A stretch of DNA of 64,000 bases, taken from contig NZ_CYPU01000068.1 in assembly GCF_001458195.1 (NCBI RefSeq), positions 62,001 to 126,000 of the forward strand, written 5' to 3'. Source of the stretch: Ruegeria atlantica. GTDB lineage: Bacteria > Pseudomonadota > Alphaproteobacteria > Rhodobacterales > Rhodobacteraceae. The notes beneath the pieces are model-generated. The model was not told the DNA's origin. It ran no database searches and saw nothing but the letters and a program-made list of their open reading frames with translations. Made by a program: the position numbers and the translations under genes. Within the stretch, counting starts at the first letter, position 1. Every line of letters begins with the position of its first letter. Below, piece after piece: positions 54,610 through 63,207 of this stretch.

Positions 54610-55183
54610 CCCCATTATTTTGGCGTTTGATACATCGGCCGCGCATTGCGCGGCCGCTTTGTTGTGCGGCAACCGGATCGTGACTTCGCGCATCGAAGCC
54701 ATGTCACGCGGTCAAGCCGAACGTCTTATGCCGTTGCTGGAAGAGGTTCTGGCAGATGCCGGATATGGGTGGAAAGACCTGTCCGCGATCGGTGTCGGCG
54801 TCGGACCCGGAAACTTTACCGGCATCCGAATCTCGGTTTCTGCGGCGCGCGGCCTTGCCCTGGGGCTTGGCGTTCCAGCGGTAGGCGTGTCCGGGTTCGA
54901 CGCATTGGCCGATATGTCTATGGACGCTCTGCCCGCGATCCGCGCCCCACGTGATCAGGTTTACGTGGCGTTGCCGGACCAAAGTCCGATGCTTATGCCT
55001 CAAATTGAGGCAGAATCACTTGGCCCCCTGATCCTGAATGACGACCCGGATGCGCAAATCCGCGCAATTGCCCGGATCGCCGGGCAAAAGTGGCAGGCCA
55101 ACACCGCGCAGCCAGCTCCACTCTATGTTCGGCCTGCGGATGCGGCCCCTTCCAAAGACACCCCCCCGGTTTTGCTGGACTGA
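54599..55183 (+). CDS. tsaB: tRNA threonylcarbamoyladenosine biosynthesis protein TsaB
   Basis: An ASKHA-fold partner of TsaD in making t6A37 on ANN-decoding tRNAs. The 194-aa product starts ILAFDTSAAHCAAAL and has IGVGVGPGNFTGIRISVSAARGLALG, the family hallmark. Start is TTG 54599 inside the Nfu gene; no ATG or GTG serves. It shares one base (TGATG) with rimI, the usual tsaB-rimI pairing. Confidence 0.93.
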   Translation: MPSDPIILAFDTSAAHCAAALLCGNRIVTSRIEAMSRGQAERLMPLLEEVLADAGYGWKDLSAIGVGVGPGNFTGIRISVSAARGLALGLGVPAVGVSGFDALADMSMDALPAIRAPRDQVYVALPDQSPMLMPQIEAESLGPLILNDDPDAQIRAIARIAGQKWQANTAQPAPLYVRPADAAPSKDTPPVLLD

Positions 55184-55596
55184 TGACTCCCGAGGATTTT
55201 GCCACAACACACGCGGCGGCATTTGCCCGGTCACGGTCGTGGGCTGCGGTCGAATTCTCGGATCTTCTGAACAATCGATTCATCCATACCGTTGGAAATA
55301 CTCAATCTTTCGCGCTATTCCAGGTGATCGGCGATGAAGCGGAATTGCTGACGATCGCCACGCATCCGGACGTTCAGCGACAGGGCTTAGCCCGAAATTG
55401 CATGCATGAATGGCACACGAAGGCAAAGGCTTTGGGGGCAACGCGCGCTGTTCTGGACGTCGCTGCAGATAACTTGCCGGCCATCGCGCTGTATGAACAC
55501 AGTGGTTATCGCGCCTGTGGAGTGCGCAAGGGGTATTACCTGCGCGAAAACAATCGGAAAATCGACGCTATCGTGATGGAATCCGCGCTGGATTGA
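55183..55596 (+). CDS. rimI: GNAT acetyltransferase, RimI-like (ribosomal protein alanine N-acetyltransferase)
   Basis: A 137-aa GNAT enzyme with acetyl-CoA loop HPDVQRQGLARNCMHEW and the downstream LDVAADNLPAIALYEHSGY, both typical of RimI, which acetylates the N-terminal alanine of ribosomal protein S18. The pairing with tsaB supports the name. ATG 55183 overlaps the tsaB stop. Confidence 0.9.
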   Translation: MTPEDFATTHAAAFARSRSWAAVEFSDLLNNRFIHTVGNTQSFALFQVIGDEAELLTIATHPDVQRQGLARNCMHEWHTKAKALGATRAVLDVAADNLPAIALYEHSGYRACGVRKGYYLRENNRKIDAIVMESALD

Positions 55597-55610
55597 CCGT
55601 CAGAGATAAA

Positions 55611-55755
55611 TTTTTTCGACCAAATGGTCAAAAATCTGTTGACCACGGTGGTTGCAAACGTCCTTAATTCCCGCCATCACAACAGTTATGCTCGCTCACA
55701 GTGGGTGAACGGGGCTATCTTCGCCCCGACCGATAATAACAAACGGGAGTATAAA
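55611..55755 (+). promoter_or_regulatory. Leader and operator region of the BMP transporter operon
   Basis: GACCAAATGGTC (55618-55629) is an inverted repeat of GACCA spaced by two bases, flanked by T and A runs, and a further TTGACCA follows at 55639-55645. The repeated half-site suggests a regulator's operator placed over the promoter. In the transcript, CGGGGC (55710-55715) pairs with GCCCCG (55723-55728) in a short hairpin ahead of the ribosome site CGGGAG. No known purine riboswitch pattern is recognised. Confidence 0.45.
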
Positions 55756-56754
55756 ATGACCCTGATGAAATCCTTGATGGGTGCCACCACCGCAGTCGCA
55801 CTTACGGCTGGCGCTGCGCTGGCAGATCCTGCCCTGATCTTTGATCTTGGTGGCAAGTTTGACAAATCCTTCAACGAAGCCGCCCACAATGGCGCCTCGC
55901 GTTGGGCCGAAGAAACAGGCGGCAGCTATAACGAGATCGAGATCCAGTCCGAAGCACAGCGCGAGCAAGCTCTGCGCCGTTTCGCTGAATCCGGCTCGAA
56001 CCCAATCATCACGATGGGTTTTGGCATGGCTGATCCGCTGTCCGCCGTGGCCGCCGATTACCCGGACACCAAATTCGTTGCGGTTGACGTCACCTGGCTG
56101 GACATCCCCAACATCCGCCAAATCGGTTTTGCCGAACATGAAGGGTCATATCTGGTTGGCATGATGGCCGCGATGGCATCGGAATCCGGCACGGTCGGCT
56201 TTATCGGTGGCATGGATATCCCGCTGATCCGCCACTTTGGCTGCGGTTATGCGCAGGGTGCCAAGGCTGTAAACCCTGACATCAATATTGTTGCCAACAT
56301 GACCGGTACCACTCCGGCAGCATGGAACGACCCGGTGAAGGGTTCGGAACTAACCAAAGCACAGATCAGCCAGGGCGCTGATGTGATCTATGCGGCCGCT
56401 GGCGGCACCGGTGTTGGCGTACTGCAGACCGCGGCAGACGAAGGCATCCTGTCGATCGGCGTGGACAGCAACCAGAACCACCTGCACCCGGGTAAGGTTC
56501 TCACCTCGATGCTGAAACGCGTTGATGTTGCCGTTTATGACGCGATGTCAGCGGGCGAAGACCTGGAAACCGGCGTGTTCCAGATGGGGTTGGCCGAAGA
56601 AGGTGTTGGCGTCGCCATGGATGACAACAACGCACCTCTGGTCTCGGACGAGATGAAGGGCGCAGTCGACAAAGCGCGTCAGGACATCATCGACGGTAAC
56701 GTCTCTGTTGTCAGCTATTATGAGAACGACAGCTGCCCGGCACTGCAGTTCTGA
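55756..56754 (+). CDS. BMP-family ABC transporter substrate-binding protein
   Basis: A 332-aa periplasmic protein of the basic-membrane-protein/PnrA family, which binds nucleosides. Signal peptide MTLMKSLMGATTAVALTAG with cleavage near ALA/DP; no lipid cysteine. The domain starts ALIFDLGGKFDKSFNEAAHNG and includes GFIGGMDIPLIRHFGCGYAQG. First gene of a complete importer with an ATPase and two permeases. The fold is certain; substrate (purine or pyrimidine nucleoside or another ligand) is inference. ATG 55756 follows CGGGAGTATAAA. Confidence 0.9.
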   Translation: MTLMKSLMGATTAVALTAGAALADPALIFDLGGKFDKSFNEAAHNGASRWAEETGGSYNEIEIQSEAQREQALRRFAESGSNPIITMGFGMADPLSAVAADYPDTKFVAVDVTWLDIPNIRQIGFAEHEGSYLVGMMAAMASESGTVGFIGGMDIPLIRHFGCGYAQGAKAVNPDINIVANMTGTTPAAWNDPVKGSELTKAQISQGADVIYAAAGGTGVGVLQTAADEGILSIGVDSNQNHLHPGKVLTSMLKRVDVAVYDAMSAGEDLETGVFQMGLAEEGVGVAMDDNNAPLVSDEMKGAVDKARQDIIDGNVSVVSYYENDSCPALQF

Positions 56755-56843
56755 TATCGCGCAAGGCGGGGGTACAACCTCCGCCTTGCCCCCGACTCTG
56801 CCGCGTATGACACCGCGGCCCTTTCGGCAATTGAGGACAAGAC

Positions 56844-58373
56844 ATGACCGTCCCCGCCATTGAGCTCAAAGGGATATCCAAAGCCTTTGGGCCGGTTCAG
56901 GCCAATAAAGACATTTCTATCAGCGTCGCCCCCGGTACGATCCATGGGATCATCGGTGAAAACGGTGCGGGCAAATCCACGCTGATGAGCATCCTCTACG
57001 GCTTTTACAAAGCCGATAAAGGTGAAATCTGGATTAACGGCAACAAGACCGACATTCCTGACAGCCAGGCGGCCATTGCTGCCGGGATCGGGATGGTGTT
57101 CCAACATTTCAAACTGGTTGAGAACTTCACCGTTCTGGAAAACATCGTTCTCGGTGCCGAGGACGGCGGGCTGCTGGCCCCGTCCTTGTCCAAAGCGCGC
57201 AAAGAACTGAAAGCGCTGGAAGAGGAATACGAGCTGTTCGTAGATCCCGACAAGCGCATCGACGAGATTGGCGTCGGAATGCAGCAAAGGGTCGAGATCC
57301 TGAAAGCCCTGTATCGCAAGGCAGAGATTTTGATCCTGGACGAACCCACCGGAGTTCTGACCCCGTCCGAGGCTGACCAGCTTTTCCGCATCCTTGACCG
57401 CCTGCGGGCCGAAGGGAAGACGATCATCGTGATCACGCACAAGCTGCGCGAAATCATGGAAAACACCGATACGGTTTCGGTCATGCGGCGCGGTCAGATG
57501 ACGGCGACGGTGAAAACAGCCGACACCAGCCCCGAGGAGCTGGCCGAGCTGATGGTGGGCCGCAAGGTGCTGCTGCAGGTCGACAAAGTACCTGCACAAC
57601 CCGGTAAGCCCGTTTTGAAAATTGAAAAGCTCAGCGTTTTCGATTCGGCCGGGGTCGAACGGGTCAAGGGTATCGACCTGACCGTTCGGGCTGGTGAAAT
57701 CGTCGGTATCGCTGGCGTGGCCGGAAATGGCCAATCGGAACTCCTGGAAGTTCTGGGCGGCATGCGTCCGGGTCAGGGTTCGATCAAACTGAACGGTGCC
57801 CCGCTGGCGCTTAGCGGTCCGGGATCGGACGGTCAGGCCCGTCGCGCCCAGCATATTGCGCATGTTCCCGAGGACCGTCAGCGCGAAGGTCTTGTGATGG
57901 ACTTCCACGCTTGGGAAAACGTGGCCTTTGGCTATCACCGTGATCCTGCCTATCAGAGCGGGATATTCATGAACAACGCCGCCCTGCGCGCGGATACCGA
58001 GCGCAAGATCGAAAAATTCGACGTCCGTCCACCCGATGCGTGGCTTACTGCCAAAAGCTTCTCGGGCGGGAACCAACAAAAGATTGTTGTCGCGCGCGAA
58101 ATTGAACGGAATCCGGATCTTCTATTGGTCGGGCAACCAACGCGCGGCGTCGACATCGGCGCGATCGAGTTCATTCACAAGCAGATCGTTGCGCTACGCG
58201 ATCAGGGTAAGGCAATCCTGCTGGTCTCGGTCGAGTTGGAAGAAATCTTCTCGCTATCGGATCGCATCGCTGTGATGTTTGACGGACATGTCATGGGCGA
58301 AAGACTGCCCCATGAAACAGATGAAAAAGAACTTGGCCTGTTGATGGCCGGTGTTGCGGGAGAGGCCGCGTAA
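56844..58373 (+). CDS. ABC transporter ATP-binding protein, double cassette (nucleoside/sugar type)
   Basis: A 509-aa protein with two ABC domains. The first has [12 protein letters not shown] (Walker A) and [15 protein letters not shown]; the second has the degenerate A-loop [15 protein letters not shown] and signature [15 protein letters not shown], as expected for the CUT2/BMP class. It energises import of the ligand bound by the preceding protein. It is 89 bp after the BMP gene and followed by the permease with a 1-bp gap. Confidence 0.92.
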   Translation: MTVPAIELKGISKAFGPVQANKDISISVAPGTIHGIIGENGAGKSTLMSILYGFYKADKGEIWINGNKTDIPDSQAAIAAGIGMVFQHFKLVENFTVLENIVLGAEDGGLLAPSLSKARKELKALEEEYELFVDPDKRIDEIGVGMQQRVEILKALYRKAEILILDEPTGVLTPSEADQLFRILDRLRAEGKTIIVITHKLREIMENTDTVSVMRRGQMTATVKTADTSPEELAELMVGRKVLLQVDKVPAQPGKPVLKIEKLSVFDSAGVERVKGIDLTVRAGEIVGIAGVAGNGQSELLEVLGGMRPGQGSIKLNGAPLALSGPGSDGQARRAQHIAHVPEDRQREGLVMDFHAWENVAFGYHRDPAYQSGIFMNNAALRADTERKIEKFDVRPPDAWLTAKSFSGGNQQKIVVAREIERNPDLLLVGQPTRGVDIGAIEFIHKQIVALRDQGKAILLVSVELEEIFSLSDRIAVMFDGHVMGERLPHETDEKELGLLMAGVAGEAA

Positions 58374-58374
58374 C

Positions 58375-59469
58375 ATGGAAAAGATGCCCAAATGGGCCGA
58401 TGTGGTGCTGATCCCGCTGATCAGTCTGATATTGGCCGCAATCTTGTCCGCCTTGGTCATTCTGGCCATCGGTGAAAACCCAATCGAAGCGGTGAAACTG
58501 ATGGTGACCGGTGCGCTCGGGTCGACCTACGGTTGGGGGTATACGCTGTATTACGCCACCAACTTTATGTTCACAGGGTTGGCTGTGGCCGTCGCCTTCC
58601 ACGCCCGGCTGTTCAACATCGGGGGCGAAGGTCAGGCTATGCTGGGCGGGCTGGGCGTTGCCATGGTATGCCTTTACATCCCGTGGCCGCATTGGAGCAT
58701 TGCGCTGTTGGCGGCTTGCGCAGGTTCGATGCTGTTTGGCGCCGCATGGGCCGCCATTCCGGCCTATCTACAGGCCAAGCGCGGCAGCCACATCGTGATC
58801 ACTACGATCATGTTCAACTTTATTGCGGCGGCATTCCTGAACTACGTGTTGGTCAATCTTATGCGACCACCGGGCGCGCAAGACCCCTCGTCTGCGAGTT
58901 TCCCCGAGGCCGTTCACCTACCCACTTTTCAGTCGATGTTCTCAACCGCCGAAAACGTGGTGTTCAAAGGGACCCCTGTTAATATCACCTTCTTCATCGC
59001 GGTATTGGCCTGTTTTGTCGTCTGGGCACTGATCTGGCGGACAAGGTTGGGCTATGAAATCCGGTCCTACGGCAAGACCGAAACCGGCGCTGTCTATGCA
59101 GGCATTTCGCCGGTGCGGATCACGATCATTGCGATGCTGATTTCGGGCGCGTTGGCGGGGCTGATGGCCATCAATAACGTGATGGGCGAGGCCGAACGCC
59201 TAGTTTTGAACGCAACTGAAGGCGCAGGTTTCATCGGCATCGCTGTGGCCCTGATGGGCCGGTCGCACCCGTTTGGTGTATTCCTTGCGGCGATCCTGTT
59301 CGGGTTTCTCTACCAGGGCGGTGCAGAATTGGCTTTCTGGACGTCGATCCCGCGCGAACTGATCGTAGTCATTCAGGCCCTGGTGATCCTGTTCACCGGA
59401 GCATTGGACAACATGGTCCGGATGCCGCTTGAAAAGCTGTTCCTGAGCCTGCGGAAGGGAGCGCAGTGA
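58375..59469 (+). CDS. ABC transporter permease (BMP system, subunit 1)
   Basis: A 364-aa inner-membrane protein with about nine hydrophobic segments. Family marks are LFNIGGEGQAMLGGLGVAMV and NATEGAGFIGIAVALMGRSHP. With the next gene it forms the heterodimeric channel. ATG 58375 follows the ATPase stop at once; TGA shares a base with the next ATG. Confidence 0.9.
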   Translation: MEKMPKWADVVLIPLISLILAAILSALVILAIGENPIEAVKLMVTGALGSTYGWGYTLYYATNFMFTGLAVAVAFHARLFNIGGEGQAMLGGLGVAMVCLYIPWPHWSIALLAACAGSMLFGAAWAAIPAYLQAKRGSHIVITTIMFNFIAAAFLNYVLVNLMRPPGAQDPSSASFPEAVHLPTFQSMFSTAENVVFKGTPVNITFFIAVLACFVVWALIWRTRLGYEIRSYGKTETGAVYAGISPVRITIIAMLISGALAGLMAINNVMGEAERLVLNATEGAGFIGIAVALMGRSHPFGVFLAAILFGFLYQGGAELAFWTSIPRELIVVIQALVILFTGALDNMVRMPLEKLFLSLRKGAQ

Positions 59470-60437
59470 TGGAGTTCTTCATTACCTTCATCCAGGTCCT
59501 GGACTCGACCATCCGTCTGGCCACACCGCTATTGCTGGCTTGTCTGGCTGGGCTCTATTCCGAACGTGCAGGCATTTTCGACATCGGTCTGGAAGGCAAG
59601 ATGCTGATGGCAGCCTTCTTCTCGGCAGCCGTCGCGGCTGTGACCGGGTCGGTCTGGTTGGGGCTGCTAGCAGGGATTGCCTCTTCTCTTGTTCTTTCCG
59701 GGCTTCACGGCTTGGCTTCAATCACCTTCCGGGGCAACCAGTTGATATCCGGGGTCGCAATCAACTTCCTTGCGGCAGGTATGACGGTCCTTGTCGCGCA
59801 AAGCTGGTTCGAACAGGGCGGGCGCACGCCATCGTTGTTTGGCGGCGGCCGTTTCACACCTATCAATTTTCCCTTTGCCGAGTCGCTGAGCGGGGTGCCG
59901 ATCATCGGGCCGATCTACTCCGAGTTGCTCTCGGGTCATTCAATCCTGGTCTATGTCGCGTTCCTGATGGTTCCGGCAACATGGTGGATTCTGTATCGCA
60001 CACGGTTCGGCCTGCGCCTCCGCGCTGTGGGTGAAAACCCCGCTGCCGTGGACACTGCCGGTGTCTCGGTCGTTGGCTTACGCTACGCCGCTGTTGCCAT
60101 CTGTGGCGTGCTGTGTGGCATCGCCGGGGCGTATCTGGCTACTGCGTTGCAGGCCGGGTTCGTCAAGGACATGACCGCGGGCCGTGGGTTCATCGCACTG
60201 GCGGCCCTGATCTTTGCAAAATGGCGGCCTTGGCATGCCATGGGAGCATGCCTTTTGTTCGGATTGCTGCAAGCCATCGCACTGCGTTTCCAGAACATCG
60301 ATCTGGGCGGCGTGGTTATCCCTGTGCAGGCAATGGATGCCCTGCCCTACGTCCTCACCGTGGTCATTCTGGCTGGCTTTGTCGGCAAGGCTGTCCCGCC
60401 CCGCGCCGGTGGTGAGCCTTACGTGAAAGAGCGCTGA
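59469..60437 (+). CDS. ABC transporter permease (BMP system, subunit 2)
   Basis: A 322-aa membrane protein with about eight hydrophobic segments, marked by ERAGIFDIGLEGKMLMAAF and MTAGRGFIALAALIFAKWRP. Together with the preceding permease it completes the YufOPQ/NupABC-like importer. ATG 59469 overlaps the previous TGA by one base; GTG 59466 is an alternative. Confidence 0.9.
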   Translation: MEFFITFIQVLDSTIRLATPLLLACLAGLYSERAGIFDIGLEGKMLMAAFFSAAVAAVTGSVWLGLLAGIASSLVLSGLHGLASITFRGNQLISGVAINFLAAGMTVLVAQSWFEQGGRTPSLFGGGRFTPINFPFAESLSGVPIIGPIYSELLSGHSILVYVAFLMVPATWWILYRTRFGLRLRAVGENPAAVDTAGVSVVGLRYAAVAICGVLCGIAGAYLATALQAGFVKDMTAGRGFIALAALIFAKWRPWHAMGACLLFGLLQAIALRFQNIDLGGVVIPVQAMDALPYVLTVVILAGFVGKAVPPRAGGEPYVKER

Positions 60438-60783
60438 TAAGTCCAGTTTCGGACTCAGTTCAGTCCTGTTCGCTGCAGAGCGGCATGCAGAGTTGATTTT
60501 GCATGCCGCAACCGTTCTAAAGGGGTATGCAAGTGTCTCCAAACATACCCCGCGACTCGGTAGCGGTCCGGATCGTGAATTTTGGAACGCTTTCAAACCT
60601 CAACACTGGGGAAAATCAGATCACCAGCCTTATCAGGCAGCTGGCATGACGCCCAGCGAACCGACATTCGCCATGTGGTCACGGGGCATTGCCGCCGCGC
60701 GCTGCATTAAACCTATACCACTTTGCCTTGAGGCGACCGCGGTCACCCTCTGTGACCCGCCCACCCTCATCCAGTAGCTCGAT
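60438..60783 (+). other. Intergenic region with two hairpins between the BMP operon and the TauE/SafE gene
   Basis: No credible gene. A perfect 10-bp stem (GCGGCATGCA 60480-60489 with TGCATGCCGC 60500-60509) is followed by an 8-bp stem (GGGGTATG 60522-60529 with CATACCCC 60544-60551). Neither has a T-run. They could end the BMP transcript with factor help or form part of a small RNA. The rest, to 60783, carries the upstream region of the next gene. Confidence 0.45.
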
Positions 60784-61704
60784 ATGCAAATTTATCTTCC
60801 TATCGCCGAAGTTTCTGTAAACGCCTTCCTTCTATTGGGGCTTGGGGGGATGGTCGGCATTCTTTCGGGCATGTTCGGTGTCGGCGGCGGCTTCCTGATG
60901 ACGCCCCTGCTGTTCTTTATCGGCATTCCGCCGGCCGTTGCGGTTGCAACTGAAGCCAATCAGATTGTTGCCTCTTCCTTCTCTGGGGTTCTGGCGCATT
61001 TCCGACGAAAAACCGTCGACCTGAGAATGGGGACCGTCCTATTGATGGGCGGCTTAACGGGTGCCGCGCTTGGGGTGGTGATTTTCAACTACCTCAAAAG
61101 TCTCGGGCAGGTCGATCTGCTTGTGACGTTGTGCTACGTCGTGTTCCTTGGCGTCGTGGGCGGATTGATGTTCATCGAAAGCCTGAATGCGCTCCGTAAA
61201 TCCAAGAAAGGCGTGTCCGCACCCCCCAAGCGTCGCCAACGCGGCTGGGTGCATGCGATGCCGTTCAAAATGCGGTTCCGGACTTCGGGCCTGTATATCT
61301 CGGTCATTCCGCCCGCGCTGGTTGGCCTGTTCGTTGGCGTTCTGTCGGCCATTATGGGCGTTGGCGGCGGGTTCATCATGGTGCCTGCGATGATCTATCT
61401 GTTGGGAATGCCAACCAAGGTTGTTGTCGGAACATCCCTGTTCCAGATCATCTTTGTCACCGCCTTTACGACCATGCTGCATGCTACCACCAACTTTACA
61501 GTTGATGTCGTTCTTGCCGTTTTGCTTCTGGTTGGCGGCGTCATCGGCGCACAGATCGGCACGGTGATCGGCGCCCGCATGCCTGCCGAGCAGTTGCGCG
61601 TGTTGCTCGCAGCCCTTGTTCTTGTGGTTTGCGGAAAACTGGCGCTGGATCTGCTGCTTGAACCATCCGAGCTCTATTCGCTTGGCACCGGCGGAGGGCA
61701 CTGA
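60784..61704 (+). CDS. TauE/SafE (TSUP) family membrane transporter
   Basis: A 306-aa protein with about eight membrane helices arranged as two repeats, each with the TSUP glycine motif: MFGVGGGFLMTPLL and MGVGGGFIMVPAM. TSUP proteins export sulfite, sulfoacetate or other small organic anions in sulfonate and taurine metabolism. Coupled 2 bp ahead of a TIGR02186 gene, a pair found in many alphaproteobacteria, which suggests they work as one system. Confidence 0.88.
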   Translation: MQIYLPIAEVSVNAFLLLGLGGMVGILSGMFGVGGGFLMTPLLFFIGIPPAVAVATEANQIVASSFSGVLAHFRRKTVDLRMGTVLLMGGLTGAALGVVIFNYLKSLGQVDLLVTLCYVVFLGVVGGLMFIESLNALRKSKKGVSAPPKRRQRGWVHAMPFKMRFRTSGLYISVIPPALVGLFVGVLSAIMGVGGGFIMVPAMIYLLGMPTKVVVGTSLFQIIFVTAFTTMLHATTNFTVDVVLAVLLLVGGVIGAQIGTVIGARMPAEQLRVLLAALVLVVCGKLALDLLLEPSELYSLGTGGGH

Positions 61705-61706
61705 TC

Positions 61707-62471
61707 ATGCTGAAACGCTTGCTTGTTGCGCTGGCTCTTTGCGCCAGCCCCGCCCTGGCTGTTGATGAGGAGGTCGTTCTGGGCCTCAGCCAGGATCGCG
61801 TGGCCATCACCGCCAATTTCGACGGCTCTGAGATCCTGGTCTTTGGCGCGGTCAAGCGCGAAGCTCCCATTCCGTCAGGACCACCGCTGGAAGTGATTGT
61901 CGCCGTGTCTGGTCCATCCAGTCCTGTCACCGTTCGGCGTAAAGAGCGCAAGCTTGGAATCTGGGTCAATACTGACAGTGTCCTCGTAGACGAAGCCCCC
62001 AGTTTTTATGCGGTTGCGACCAGCGCGCCTTTGAATGAGATACTGTCGGATACCGAAGACTTGCGATACAGCGTTTCAATTGAACGTGCCATCCGGTCTG
62101 TTGGTGCTGCGATGAATATCCGCGGCGCGCAGGAATTCGCGGACGCTGTTATTCGTATCCGCGAGCACGAAAGTCTGTATTCCATTCGCGAAGACACCGT
62201 GGCCGTTGATGAACAAACCCTGTTCCGCACATCGATCGAAATGCCGGCGGACTTGACTGAAGGCGACTATGTTGCGCGCATCTTCCTAACCCGCGGCGGC
62301 CAGGTCGTTTCGCAATTTGAGACCACCATCGACGTGCGCAAAGTGGGTTTGGAGCGGTTCTTGTATAACATGTCCCGCCAGCAACCGGTCTGGTACGGCT
62401 TGATGTCATTGGTGATCGCGATTGCGGCGGGTTGGGGTGCGTCAACCGCGTTCCGCCTATTGCGCGAGTAA
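61707..62471 (+). CDS. TIGR02186 family membrane-anchored protein
   Basis: A 254-aa protein with a signal peptide (LLVALALCASPALA), a periplasmic beta-rich region (LGLSQDRVAITANFDGSEIL; VTVRRKERKLGIWVN) and one C-terminal membrane helix (YGLMSLVIAIAAGWGAST). It matches my recollection of the TIGR02186 family, alphaproteobacterial proteins always beside a TSUP transporter. Function is unknown; a periplasmic accessory to the transporter is inference. Confidence 0.8.
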   Translation: MLKRLLVALALCASPALAVDEEVVLGLSQDRVAITANFDGSEILVFGAVKREAPIPSGPPLEVIVAVSGPSSPVTVRRKERKLGIWVNTDSVLVDEAPSFYAVATSAPLNEILSDTEDLRYSVSIERAIRSVGAAMNIRGAQEFADAVIRIREHESLYSIREDTVAVDEQTLFRTSIEMPADLTEGDYVARIFLTRGGQVVSQFETTIDVRKVGLERFLYNMSRQQPVWYGLMSLVIAIAAGWGASTAFRLLRE

Positions 62472-62478
62472 CTGACCG

Positions 62479-63207
62479 TTACCCACGTCCGATGTAGGGC
62501 ATCGTCGTGGCCATCACGGTCATGAACTGAACGTTTGATTCAAGCGGCAGGTTCGCCATGTGCAGGACGGACCGTGCTGCGTCTTCGACGGCCATTGTTG
62601 GGTCGGGCTGCTGCCCCTCTGCAATGGCCGCATCGACCAGGCCCTGCACCATGTGTGTTCGCGCATTGCCTATATCGATTTGCCCACAAGCGATATTGAA
62701 GCCCCTCCCGTCCAAAGACAGACTGCGGGTCAGGCCCGTTATGGCGTGTTTTGTCGCCGAATAATGCACCGAGTTGGGGCGCGGCACATGGGCGGCAATT
62801 GAGCCGTTATTGATGATGCGCCCGCCTTGCGGCGATTGGTGACGCATGATCCGAAACGCCTCGCGAGCGCACAAGAACATGCCGTTCAGGTTGACGGCGA
62901 CGCTTTGGTACCAATCGTCCAACGCAATCTCGTCAATCGTTCCCCCCGGCGCGAAAATTCCGGCGTTGTTAAACAGAACATCCAAACGACCCGCTTTGCC
63001 CTGAAACTCTCCAAAGGCGGCCTCGACCGCTTGTGCATCGGTGACATCCGCGACCAATGGAATTGCGTTTGCGTGCTCTGCAGCCATTTGGTTCAGCCTG
63101 TCAGCACTGCGCGCCAATAGACCAACCGTCCATCCTTGGGCCAGAAACAATTGAGCAGTGGCGCGCCCTATGCCAGAACTTGCGCCGGTCACAATAATGG
63201 AAGTCAT
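62479..63207 (-). CDS. Short-chain dehydrogenase/reductase
   Basis: A 242-aa classical SDR: cofactor motif VTGASSGIGRATAQLF at the N-terminus, NNAGIF, and catalytic YSATKHAITGL. The C-terminal NARTHMVQG and MATTMPYIGRG are usual in SDRs of unknown substrate. ATG 63207 overlaps the upstream helicase stop (ATGA), so it is co-translated with it; a longer frame upstream is the helicase in another frame. Confidence 0.88.
   Translation of the reverse strand: MTSIIVTGASSGIGRATAQLFLAQGWTVGLLARSADRLNQMAAEHANAIPLVADVTDAQAVEAAFGEFQGKAGRLDVLFNNAGIFAPGGTIDEIALDDWYQSVAVNLNGMFLCAREAFRIMRHQSPQGGRIINNGSIAAHVPRPNSVHYSATKHAITGLTRSLSLDGRGFNIACGQIDIGNARTHMVQGLVDAAIAEGQQPDPTMAVEDAARSVLHMANLPLESNVQFMTVMATTMPYIGRG

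Noticed and set aside
60493..60777. Open frame of 94 codons between the BMP operon and the TSUP gene
   Set aside because: It runs across two hairpins, has no ribosome site and an unlikely residue composition.
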